NCBI GenBank assembly: GCA_019359235.1
Contig: JAHHHT010000037.1
Coordinates: forward strand, 1-64,000
Length of the DNA stretch: 64,000 nt
Origin: Oscillatoria princeps RMCB-10
GTDB lineage: Bacteria; Cyanobacteriota; Cyanobacteriia; Cyanobacteriales; Oscillatoriaceae
Direction of reading: 5' to 3'
A model generated the notes under the pieces. The model was not told where the DNA came from and searched no databases. It saw only the letters and a program-made list of their open reading frames with translations. Shown here piece by piece: positions 1 to 8,206 of this stretch. Numbering within the stretch: position 1 is the stretch's first letter; the number at the start of each line of letters is the position of its first letter. The translations under genes and the position numbers were made by a program.

Positions 1-1
1 A

Positions 2-205
2 CCCCCCACGCCGAAACCCAGAAACCGGGTTTCTGCGACAAATTTTGCATCTCACCCGAACCATTAATCAGAAACCCGGTTTCTCAGCCCCCCACGCCGA
101 AACCCAGAAACCGGGTTTCTGCGACAAGTTTTGCATCTCACCCGAACCCTTTAATCAGAAACCCGGTTTCTCAGCCCCCCGTCCGCCAGAAACCGGGTTC
201 TTTCT
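2..205. repeat. 86-bp tandem repeat built of AGAAACCGGGTTTCT palindromes
   Basis: A unit of about 86 bases starting CCCCCCACGCCGAAACCC occurs at 2 and again at 88, with a third partial copy from about 175. Each unit carries two palindromes of the AGAAACCGGGTTTCT type separated by a conserved spacer (GCGACAAATTTTGCATCTCACC or a one-base variant). It runs off the left edge, so the full copy number is unknown. Short reading frames here are by-products of the repeat. Confidence 0.85.
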
Positions 206-531
206 CCCCCTCCCCGCATGCGGGGAGGGGGTTGGGGGGTGGGGTTCCGGTTCGCCAAGATGTCCCCCCCCCTGAATCCCCTTCCAAACCCAGAGTTCAG
301 GGGTGCCGTACTGCAAGCGCGTCACACTACTGGCAAATATAAAAAACCTGTAAAAAACTTGTGCCGGCGCAAGAGTTGTGCTTTAATAGAGAAAACCGAA
401 TAAAATAATGTTAGGGTTTAGGAGTTAGGGGTCAGGGGTCAGGGGTTAGGTTGGCGGTCGCACTCCAACCAATCCCCCATCCCAGGTTCCCCATCCAAAA
501 TCCTTGCATCCACCAAAATCCTTGCATCCAA
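206..531. other. Intergenic leader, no gene
   Basis: This holds a C/G-rich hairpin (CTCCCCGCATGCGGGGAG near 211-229) followed by GGGTTGGGGGG, a motif that recurs near 33180-33225. It ends with short direct repeats of GGGGTCAGGGGTTAGG-like sequence at 420-450. Reading frame can be extended from a TTG at 451 into the next gene, but the first 27 codons are built of duplicated CCTTGCATCC units and look non-coding. No clear promoter is visible. Confidence 0.6.
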
Positions 532-3500
532 ATGCTCGCTATTCCTGGCTACCAGACTCTCGCCCAAATCTATGAAAGTGTCAACTCCCTCGTCTATCGA
601 GCAATCCGCTTAAAGGACTGTCTCCCCGTTATCCTGAAAATTCTCAAAGAAGACTATCCCACACCGGCTGAGCTCACCCGATATAAATTAGAATATGAAA
701 TCACCCGGCGGCTGAAGATATCTGGCGCTGTCCGAGCCTACAGCTTGGTCAAGCCCGAAAACAATCTAGTCATGGTGCTGGAGGATTTTGGCGGCGAATC
801 CATAAGAAAATGGATGGAGCGCCAAAGGTTTGAATTGCCAGAGTTTTTGGCGATTGCCATCAAGACAGCTGAAAATATGGGCCAAATTCACGCCGCCAAT
901 ATCGTCCACAAGGACATCAACCCGTCCAATATCGTGCTCAACCGAGACACCGGCGAAGTCAAAATCATCGATTTTGGCATTTCCACGGATCTGAGCACAG
1001 AAAATCCGGCGTTTCGCAATCCCAATGTGCTGGAAGGCACCCTCGCCTACATCTCGCCGGAACAGACCGGCAGGATGAACCGCTGTCTGGATTACCGCAC
1101 GGATTTTTACTCCCTCGGCGCAACCTTTTACGAGGTGCTCACCGGCACGCTGCCATTTCCCACCACCGACGCAATGGAGCTGGTGCACTGCCACATTGCC
1201 AAGATGCCGGTGCCGCCCCATCTTGTTGAGCGGCAAATCGCGTCTCCGCACCCAGAAATTCCCAAAGCCGTTTCAGACATTATAATGAAATTGCTAGCGA
1301 AAACTGCAGAGGAGCGATACCAGAGCGGTTGGGGGATTAAAGCCGATTTAGAGGAGTGCCTGTCACAGCTGCAGGAAAACGGCAGCATTTCAGAGTTCCC
1401 GCTAGGCCGGCACGACAGTTCCGACAAACTGCAAATCCCGCAAAAACTGTACGGCAGAGAGCGCGAAATTGAAACCTTACTGGCAGCATTCGACCGGGTG
1501 AGCTTGGGAACCTCCGAGATGATGCTGGTGTCGGGCTATTCCGGCATCGGCAAATCAGCCCTCGTGCAGGAAATATACAAACCGATTACCCAACAGCGCG
1601 GCTATTTTATCGCCGGCAAATTTGACCAGTACCAGCGGAATATCCCCTACTCGGCTGTCGTCAGCGCCTTTTCTGCCTTAATCCGGCAACTGCTCACGGA
1701 AAGCGAAGCTGAATTGAGCCGGTGGAAAGACAAACTCCTGGCTGCCTTTGGCCAAAACGGGTCAATTATTATTGACGTTATTCCGGAAGTGGAACTGATT
1801 GTTGGGCGGCAGCCGGCTGTCCCAGAATTAGGGCCGGCGGAATCGCAAAACCGCTTCAATCTCGTCTTTCAAAACTTCATCCGCGTCTTTTGCCAAAAAG
1901 AGCACCCCCTAGCGATCTTCCTGGACGATTTGCAGTGGGCGGATTCCGCCACCCTCAAACTCATTGAATTGATGATGAGGGATGAAGAGCTCGGCTATCT
2001 GTTGCTGATAGGAGCCTATCGCGACAACGAAGTCAGCCCGACACACCCGACAGCCACCACCATCGAGAGGTTGCGGGAAGAAGGAGTGCCGGTGAGCGAG
2101 ATTTCCCTAGCGCCATTGAGCGCCAAACAGATATCCCAACTGATTGCCGAAAGTTTGCGCAGCGACTTGGAAACCGTCAAACCCCTGGCCAAACTTGTGC
2201 AGGGCAAAACCCAAGGCAACCCCTTCTTTGTCAATCAGTTCCTCAAGACGCTGGCGCAGGAAAAACTGCTCGTGCGGGATGCCGGTTCGAGAGAGTGGCG
2301 GTGGGATGTCGCTCAAATCGAGGCCACCGGCATTACCGACAATGTGGTAGAGTTGATGGTGGGCAAGTTGAAAAAACTGCCAGAAGCCACCCAGCAAGTT
2401 TTGCGCTTAGCCGCTTGCGCCGGCAATCATTTTGATTTGCGCACCCTTTCTATTATACACGAAAAAACGCCGGCGGAAACCTTTCAAGACATCGCGCCGG
2501 CCATTCAAGAAGGGCCGGTTGTCCCTCTTTCCGAACTCTCAGTCACCCAAGGCGCAGACCCGATTAACTCGCCCCTGACTGTACTCCATTATAAATTCCT
2601 GCACGACCGCGTGCAGCAAGCGGCCTACGCCCTAATTGACGAGGATGCCAAACGGGCAGTTCACCTCAAAATTGGGCTGCTGCTGCTGCAGAACATCCCC
2701 AGAAGTGAGCTGGGGGCGAGAATCTTTGAAGTCGCCGATCACCTGAACTTGGGCCAAGACTTGATAGAAGATCGCGCTGAAAGAGTGGAACTCGCCCGCT
2801 TGAATTTAGAAGCAGGTAAAAGAGCCAAAGACGCCACGGCTTACGCCGCCTCCCTGGAATATTTGAAAGCCGGCATCGCTTGTTTGCGCGGGGATTTTTG
2901 GGCCGAGGATTACCAGCTGGCTTTGGCCTCCTGCAGAGAGCTGGCAGAGGTAGAATATTTAAACGGGAATTTCCAGGAGTCCGAAGCCTTAATCGAGCTG
3001 ATTTTGCAAAACCTCAAGTCGGACCTGGAGAAAGCGGAGATTTACAACCTGCTGCTCGTTCAGTACACCCTGAGCGCCCGATACGAAGAAGCGATTGAAA
3101 CCGGGCGAAAGGCGCTGGCGCTGTTAGGCGTTGACTTGCCGGAAACCAATTTGCAGGAGGCGCTCGCCGCCGAAATCGCCCTGGGCAAAGAAAACTTAGG
3201 GTGGAGAGAAATTGCTTCCCTCATCGACTCGCCTGAAATCGCTATTCCCGAAAAGAAGCTGGCGGTACAGTTATTAACCAATACCGACCCGCCGGCCTAT
3301 TTTGCAAAACAAGAGCTCTACCCGGTTATCGTCTCCAAAGCAGCAAATATTTCCCTGCAATACGGCAATATAGGGGAGTCAGCCAAGGGGTTTGTCACTT
3401 ACGGGATTGTCCTGGGATCTATTTTAGGGGATTATCGAGCCGGTTATGAATTTGGCCAGCTGGCGGTGAAGGTGAGCGAAAAATTCCGCGACTTTACCCA

Positions 3501-5847
3501 GAAGTGCAGCGCGTGTTTGGTGTTTGCCGGTCACTTGAATCACTGGGTCAAGCATATCAAATACGCGGAGGCGATTTTCAATGACTCCTATCACGCCGGG
3601 TTAGAAGTTGGAGAGTTGCGGCACTCAGGATACGCCCTGGAACACCAGTTGCGCTACCTCTTCTATCAAGGGAAAAATCTGGAGTATCTGGCGGCGACTG
3701 CGCCCAAATTCTTGCAGTTCAGCGAAAAGACCAAAAACCAGTGGGCCACGGACGGCATGCTGGGCTTTCAAATCGCCCTGTGGAATTTAACCGGCAGGAC
3801 GGAGGGAAAATTTGACTTCCGGATTGAAGAGCTGAGCGATACAGAGTTTTTGGAGAGCTGCCGGTCGCACAACAGTTTTGCGTGGCTGTGCACGTACAAT
3901 ATTTTTAAATCCCAGATCCTGTATCTTTACGGCCAGCTAGATGAGGCTCTCAAACATTCTTTAGAAGCAGAAAAATACATCTCGTTTGTTTTAGGGCATT
4001 TCCAAAGCTCGGAATATATTTTTCACTCCTCGCTCATCCTGGCCGGCCTTTATCCAGACGCCCCTGCAGAGCGGCAAAAGGAATACTGGGAGAAATTAGA
4101 ATCGCATCAAAAGCGGATGAAGATTTGGGCGGAGAGCAGCCCGGATAATTTTGCGCACAAATATCTGCTGGTGGCGGCAGAAATGGCCCGCATTTCGGGG
4201 AGAGGGGAAGAGGCGATGGACTTGTACGACCGCGCCATTCTGTCGGCTCGCGAAAATGAATTTATCCACAATGAAGCCTTAGCCAATGAACTGTCGGCGA
4301 AGTTCTGGCTGGGGAAAGGGAAACCGGAGTTCGCCCAAATCTACCTGAGGAAGGCGCACTATGGCTACCAGCTGTGGGGTGCTGTCCGCAAAGTGGGGGA
4401 TTTGGAACAAGTGTACCCCAACTTGCTCGGCAGAAAGCCGGCGGTTGGCATGCAAGACGCCCCTATCCCGACGACGATTACCTCAACGGGGCGCAGTGGG
4501 AGGGCGCTGGATTTATCGACGGTCATGAAAGCGGCGCAAGCCATTTCTGGGGAGATCGTGCTGGAGAAGCTGCTGGCCAAATTGCTGGAGCTCGCCATCG
4601 AGAATGCCGGCGCTCAAAAAGGTTTCCTGATTAGATCACAAAACGGGCAGCTTTTGATAGAAGCGGAAGGGGAAGTGGATGGGGAAGTGCGCGTTTTGCA
4701 ATCGACGCCGCTGGGCAGCTGTACGAATCTGCCAGAAGCGATCGTCAATTATGTCGCCCGCACGCAGGAAAATGTGGTCTTAAATGACGCGGCACGCGAG
4801 GGAATTTTCACCACAGACTCTTATCTTATCGCCAACCAGCCCAAATCCGTGCTGTGCGCCCCCATCCTCGACCGAGGGCAACTGACCGGCATCCTGTACC
4901 TGGAAAATAACCTGACTGCCGGTGCCTTCACCCCCGCCCGACTGGAAGTGGTGAGAATTCTGTCTTCCCAAGCCGCGATTTCCATTGAAAACGCCCTCCT
5001 CTACCGCACCCTGGAGCAAAAAGTAGAGGAGCGCACCGCCCAACTCGCCGACGCCTACCGGGAAATCACGCTGCTCAACGACCGGCTGAAAGCTGAGAAC
5101 ATGCGGATGGCGGCGGAGCTGGACATCACGCGCCGGTTGCAGCAGATGATTTTGCCCAAAGAAGAAGAACTCCGCGAGATTCCGGATCTGGACATTGCCG
5201 GCTTTATGGAGCCCGCCGACGAGGTGGGCGGCGACTACTACGACGTGCTGCAGCACGACGGGCGAGTTAAAATTGGGATCGGGGATGTTACGGGGCACGG
5301 CTTAGAAAGCGGGGTGCTGATGATTATGGTGCAAACCGCAGTGCGCACCCTGATGGAGGTTAACGAAACCGACCCCAGAAAAGTATTGGACGCCGTTAAC
5401 CGGACAATTTATAATAATGTGCAGCGGATGAATTCCGATAAAAACCTCAGCCTCGCCTTGCTGGACTACAGTGAGGGAACGCTGCGGTTGAGCGGACAGC
5501 ACGAAGAGATGATTGTCGTGCGTGCCGGCGGTTTTGTCGAGCGGATTGATACAGTGGATTTAGGCTTCCCCATCGGGCTAGAAGCAGACATTGCCGATTT
5601 CATCGCCCACACAGAGGTGCAGTTAAACCCGGGAGACGTGGCGTTACTCTATACCGACGGGATTACCGAAGCAGAAAATCTGGACGGGGTGCGTTACGGG
5701 CTAGACCTGCTCATTGAGGTTGTCAGCCGCAACTGGCACCTTTGTGCGTCGGAAATCAAGCAGGCGGTGATTGACGACCTGCGCCGGCACATCGGGGAGC
5801 AAAAAGTTTTCGACGACATCACTTTGGTGGTGTTAAAACAGAAGTAG
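532..5847 (+). CDS. Multi-domain Ser/Thr kinase - ATPase - GAF - PP2C (SpoIIE) phosphatase
   Basis: A 1771-residue cytoplasmic signalling protein. Domains in order: a protein kinase fold (about 8-260) with Lys36 in VILK, catalytic loop HKDINPSN (Asp128) and DFG at 147-149; an AAA/STAND-type ATPase with Walker A GYSGIGKS and Walker B IFLDDLQWAD; a long helical TPR-like middle; a GAF domain (about 1340-1490); a coiled coil; and a C-terminal SpoIIE/PP2C domain with DEVGGDYYD, GDVTGHG and LLYTDG metal-binding Asp motifs. The family usually ends in a histidine kinase; here a phosphatase replaces it. I chose the ATG at 532 because the kinase fold starts there; an upstream TTG at 451 adds repeat-derived residues. 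It heads a probable operon with a SiaB-like kinase and a STAS protein, the classic partners of a PP2C phosphatase. Confidence 0.9.
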   Translation: MLAIPGYQTLAQIYESVNSLVYRAIRLKDCLPVILKILKEDYPTPAELTRYKLEYEITRRLKISGAVRAYSLVKPENNLVMVLEDFGGESIRKWMERQRFELPEFLAIAIKTAENMGQIHAANIVHKDINPSNIVLNRDTGEVKIIDFGISTDLSTENPAFRNPNVLEGTLAYISPEQTGRMNRCLDYRTDFYSLGATFYEVLTGTLPFPTTDAMELVHCHIAKMPVPPHLVERQIASPHPEIPKAVSDIIMKLLAKTAEERYQSGWGIKADLEECLSQLQENGSISEFPLGRHDSSDKLQIPQKLYGREREIETLLAAFDRVSLGTSEMMLVSGYSGIGKSALVQEIYKPITQQRGYFIAGKFDQYQRNIPYSAVVSAFSALIRQLLTESEAELSRWKDKLLAAFGQNGSIIIDVIPEVELIVGRQPAVPELGPAESQNRFNLVFQNFIRVFCQKEHPLAIFLDDLQWADSATLKLIELMMRDEELGYLLLIGAYRDNEVSPTHPTATTIERLREEGVPVSEISLAPLSAKQISQLIAESLRSDLETVKPLAKLVQGKTQGNPFFVNQFLKTLAQEKLLVRDAGSREWRWDVAQIEATGITDNVVELMVGKLKKLPEATQQVLRLAACAGNHFDLRTLSIIHEKTPAETFQDIAPAIQEGPVVPLSELSVTQGADPINSPLTVLHYKFLHDRVQQAAYALIDEDAKRAVHLKIGLLLLQNIPRSELGARIFEVADHLNLGQDLIEDRAERVELARLNLEAGKRAKDATAYAASLEYLKAGIACLRGDFWAEDYQLALASCRELAEVEYLNGNFQESEALIELILQNLKSDLEKAEIYNLLLVQYTLSARYEEAIETGRKALALLGVDLPETNLQEALAAEIALGKENLGWREIASLIDSPEIAIPEKKLAVQLLTNTDPPAYFAKQELYPVIVSKAANISLQYGNIGESAKGFVTYGIVLGSILGDYRAGYEFGQLAVKVSEKFRDFTQKCSACLVFAGHLNHWVKHIKYAEAIFNDSYHAGLEVGELRHSGYALEHQLRYLFYQGKNLEYLAATAPKFLQFSEKTKNQWATDGMLGFQIALWNLTGRTEGKFDFRIEELSDTEFLESCRSHNSFAWLCTYNIFKSQILYLYGQLDEALKHSLEAEKYISFVLGHFQSSEYIFHSSLILAGLYPDAPAERQKEYWEKLESHQKRMKIWAESSPDNFAHKYLLVAAEMARISGRGEEAMDLYDRAILSARENEFIHNEALANELSAKFWLGKGKPEFAQIYLRKAHYGYQLWGAVRKVGDLEQVYPNLLGRKPAVGMQDAPIPTTITSTGRSGRALDLSTVMKAAQAISGEIVLEKLLAKLLELAIENAGAQKGFLIRSQNGQLLIEAEGEVDGEVRVLQSTPLGSCTNLPEAIVNYVARTQENVVLNDAAREGIFTTDSYLIANQPKSVLCAPILDRGQLTGILYLENNLTAGAFTPARLEVVRILSSQAAISIENALLYRTLEQKVEERTAQLADAYREITLLNDRLKAENMRMAAELDITRRLQQMILPKEEELREIPDLDIAGFMEPADEVGGDYYDVLQHDGRVKIGIGDVTGHGLESGVLMIMVQTAVRTLMEVNETDPRKVLDAVNRTIYNNVQRMNSDKNLSLALLDYSEGTLRLSGQHEEMIVVRAGGFVERIDTVDLGFPIGLEADIADFIAHTEVQLNPGDVALLYTDGITEAENLDGVRYGLDLLIEVVSRNWHLCASEIKQAVIDDLRRHIGEQKVFDDITLVVLKQK

Positions 5848-5962
5848 CAAGGGAGAGCGCCGATGGCTAAAGATCCTGAACAAGCCGATCAATATATACT
5901 GGATTTTTTACCCTTTTAATTTCCCTCTTATCCCTTTACAATTTTTTACAGTGGAAAGCCAG

Positions 5963-6544
5963 ATGACCCAGATATTCGGAGACTTTGATAGCGACCTGCC
6001 TGTCACCCAGGAATACTTGATTATTGGATTTTCGCCAAGTTCGATACCGCTCAAGCAGCGCTGGCGAAACAATGGGCTGTCGGCAGATTTTCTGGCCGAC
6101 TACTTGACGGCATTCTTTCCGGGAGATCCAGACGATTCCAGTGCGACCGAAAGGCAAGCGGAAATCAAGAGCGCTGTCAGCTTCATCGCCAATGAGCTGC
6201 TAGAGAATGCCATGAAGTTTAGCGACGAAACATCGCTGCGCCCGATCAGCATTCAACTCCACTTGAGTCCGGAGAGGATTGTGTTTGTCACCACCAACAC
6301 CGTCTCTCCCCAATCCGTCGATAAGTTTCAGGCATTCATCCAGGAGCTGACGGCTTCCGACCCGCAAGAGCTGTATATCCGCCAGCTCGAAAAAAATGCT
6401 GCAGACGAAACCAGCTCCGCTTCTATGTTAGGCTATCTGACCATGATCAATGATTATATGGCTAAAATAGGGTGGAAGTTCGAGACGGTCGAAAAAGACC
6501 CCGAAGTCATCACTGTTACCACAATGGTGCAGCTGAACGCCTAA
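5963..6544 (+). CDS. SiaB / SpoIIAB-like kinase of a partner-switching module
   Basis: About 193 residues. The stretch IANELLENAMKFSD matches the N-box of GHKL ATPases, and the overall sequence resembles the cyanobacterial Slr1861 / SiaB (DUF6272) group, which phosphorylates a STAS-domain partner that the PP2C phosphatase dephosphorylates. It sits between exactly those two partners, about 115 bases after the phosphatase gene and almost abutting the STAS gene. The ATG at 5963 has a weak GGAAAG upstream; an in-frame GTG at 5951 is the alternative. Function is inferred from family and context; the G-boxes of a full ATPase are not clear. Confidence 0.75.
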   Translation: MTQIFGDFDSDLPVTQEYLIIGFSPSSIPLKQRWRNNGLSADFLADYLTAFFPGDPDDSSATERQAEIKSAVSFIANELLENAMKFSDETSLRPISIQLHLSPERIVFVTTNTVSPQSVDKFQAFIQELTASDPQELYIRQLEKNAADETSSASMLGYLTMINDYMAKIGWKFETVEKDPEVITVTTMVQLNA

Positions 6545-6583
6545 ATGGCCAGGGACAGCCCATCTGAGGAGCCAAGGTTAACG

Positions 6584-6928
6584 ATGGAGATCAAGACCGA
6601 AGATTACAGCATCTGGTACGAGCCGGAGACAGCCACCGTCACCTGCCAGGGGTCACTCCGGCTGAGCGGGATGGACGAGTATGCGCCGCTCGTGCAGTTG
6701 CTCAGCGATGCGATCGACAAACAGCCCCCCCAGCTAGCGCTGAACCTGCAGGAGCTAGATTTTCTCAACAGTTCCGGGATCAACGTCCTGTCGAAGTTTG
6801 TGATCAAGGTGCGCCAGAACGGGAAGATTAATCTGGTGGTGCGGGGGTCTAAGAATATCCCCTGGCAGGGGAAGTCCCTGAAAAACTTGCAGCGCCTGAT
6901 GCCTTCTTTGCAGCTGGAATTAGAATAA
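6584..6928 (+). CDS. STAS-domain anti-sigma antagonist / SiaC-like switch protein
   Basis: A 114-residue single STAS domain. The segment LDFLNSSGINVLSKF places serines where anti-sigma antagonists are phosphorylated. It resembles Synechocystis Slr1859 of the icfG cluster. The expected cycle is phosphorylation by the kinase just upstream, dephosphorylation by the PP2C domain of the first gene, and binding of an effector when dephosphorylated. Two starts are possible: an ATG at 6545 right after the previous stop, or the ATG at 6584 preceded by GGAG and AAGG. I prefer the latter because the domain begins there. The GGDEF gene downstream is a plausible effector, as SiaD is for SiaC. Confidence 0.8.
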   Translation: MEIKTEDYSIWYEPETATVTCQGSLRLSGMDEYAPLVQLLSDAIDKQPPQLALNLQELDFLNSSGINVLSKFVIKVRQNGKINLVVRGSKNIPWQGKSLKNLQRLMPSLQLELE

Positions 6929-7117
6929 GGAAAGCCGGCCCGAAATAAACGCAACATCAAGAAACCTGGTTTCTCTAAGAAACCAAGTTTCTGGTGGGGG
7001 ACTTTTATGGGGAGCGTGTTACGCTTAATTATGTCCAACTGCATAGAACTCGGAGAAGATGTGTGGGCCGCACCGGACAAACACGCACATGGGGTTTTGT
7101 AAGGGGCAAATGCCAAT

Positions 7118-7981
7118 ATGATGCAGCAAAAAAAACCGTCAACACAACAGCTATTGCAGGAGATAGAAAGCCTGCGGCGGGAAGTGGAACAGTTGCAGCG
7201 GGAAAAGGCAGACTTGCAAATCTTGCTGGAAACTGCGACTGCAGATACCGGTGCTGCTGTCCGCCAGCTGTACGAGTCGAACAAGCAGCTGCAAGCCGAA
7301 GTGGCGGCGGCGATTGCGCTGCGCCACTGCGAGTCAGCCACTCAGCAGGCCAAGCTAGCAGAAGTTCAGTCGCTTTTGGCAAAGGCAGCTACAGAAAAGG
7401 CCGATCTGGAAATCTTGCTGGAAACTACAATAGCGCACGCCGATACCGTCGAACAGGTGCTGCACAGCCAGAATATTCGCGACCCGCTCACCGGTCTTTT
7501 TAACCGCCGCTACATGGATCAGTTCCTGCGGCGGGAGCTGCGCCACGCCCAGCGCCTCTGCCAGCCCCTGGGGCTGATTCTGCTCGACATTGATCATTTC
7601 AAGCGCTTCAACGACACGTTTGGCCATCTGGCAGGCGATGCCGTTCTCCGAGAAATGGGCCGGCTTTTGCAAGCGCATCAAAGCAGCTCAGATATTGCCT
7701 GTCGCTACGGAGGCGAGGAGCTGGTGCTGATCGTGCCGGCCACTTCCTTAAAAGAAACCGCAGCCAGAGCCGAGCAAGTGCGCCAAGCCGTCAAGCTGCT
7801 AAATTTAGAGCATTACCGCCAGCCTCTGGGCGGGATTACCATCTCTCTGGGGGTGGCTTGCTTTCCGGATCACGGCCAAAGCAGCGCCGCCCTGATCCGA
7901 GCCGCTGATGCGGCGCTCTACCGGGCTAAGGCCCTGGGACGCGACCGTCTGGTGACAGCGGACTCGCTCAAGCCTCTGTAG
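7118..7981 (+). CDS. Coiled-coil GGDEF diguanylate cyclase
   Basis: 287 residues: a coiled coil of about 115 residues followed by a GGDEF domain (about 120-280) with the active motif GGEEL at 198-202 and LLDIDHFKRFND upstream, so it should make c-di-GMP. The position of the inhibitory RxxD site is SSSD, so product feedback at that site is probably absent. There is no membrane segment. The coiled coil holds two copies of a motif like EKADLEILLETT (near 29 and 93), and the same motif opens the cyclase gene downstream. Placed after the kinase/STAS/PP2C trio it mirrors SiaD in the Pseudomonas SiaABCD system. Confidence 0.9.
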   Translation: MMQQKKPSTQQLLQEIESLRREVEQLQREKADLQILLETATADTGAAVRQLYESNKQLQAEVAAAIALRHCESATQQAKLAEVQSLLAKAATEKADLEILLETTIAHADTVEQVLHSQNIRDPLTGLFNRRYMDQFLRRELRHAQRLCQPLGLILLDIDHFKRFNDTFGHLAGDAVLREMGRLLQAHQSSSDIACRYGGEELVLIVPATSLKETAARAEQVRQAVKLLNLEHYRQPLGGITISLGVACFPDHGQSSAALIRAADAALYRAKALGRDRLVTADSLKPL

Positions 7982-8032
7982 CGGCTGATGCCCGATTGCC
8001 GGTGCCATTACAATAAAACTTCTTAGAAAGTA

Positions 8033-8148
8033 TATAGCGGTTCTCAGTTTGATGTACTATGGCCCATAACCCCGATTTCGCAGGGGCGGTGCGGCACGAC
8101 CGCCCCTACCGAGTTTCTCCGCAGCACACTAATCTGAGAAACGCTATA
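8033..8148. mobile_element. MITE-like element, TATAGCGG family, copy 1
   Basis: The ends are inverted repeats: TATAGCGGTTCTCAG on the left and CTGAGAAACGCTATA on the right (14 of 15 match). The inside differs from the other copies (40806, 54982, 59772): it carries a GGGGCGGTGC...CCGCCCCTAC hairpin instead of the AGAAACC palindromes, but shares TACTATGGCCCA. No coding capacity. Confidence 0.7.
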
Positions 8149-8206
8149 TGCTGGATAGAGTCTAGGAGAGCGCGGTACTTTTGTCAAGGCGCACAACCAA
8201 CGGGCG

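Noticed and set aside
2-205. Possible CRISPR array
   Set aside because: The unit is 86 bases with conserved, not unique, interior; there are only about two units and no cas genes.
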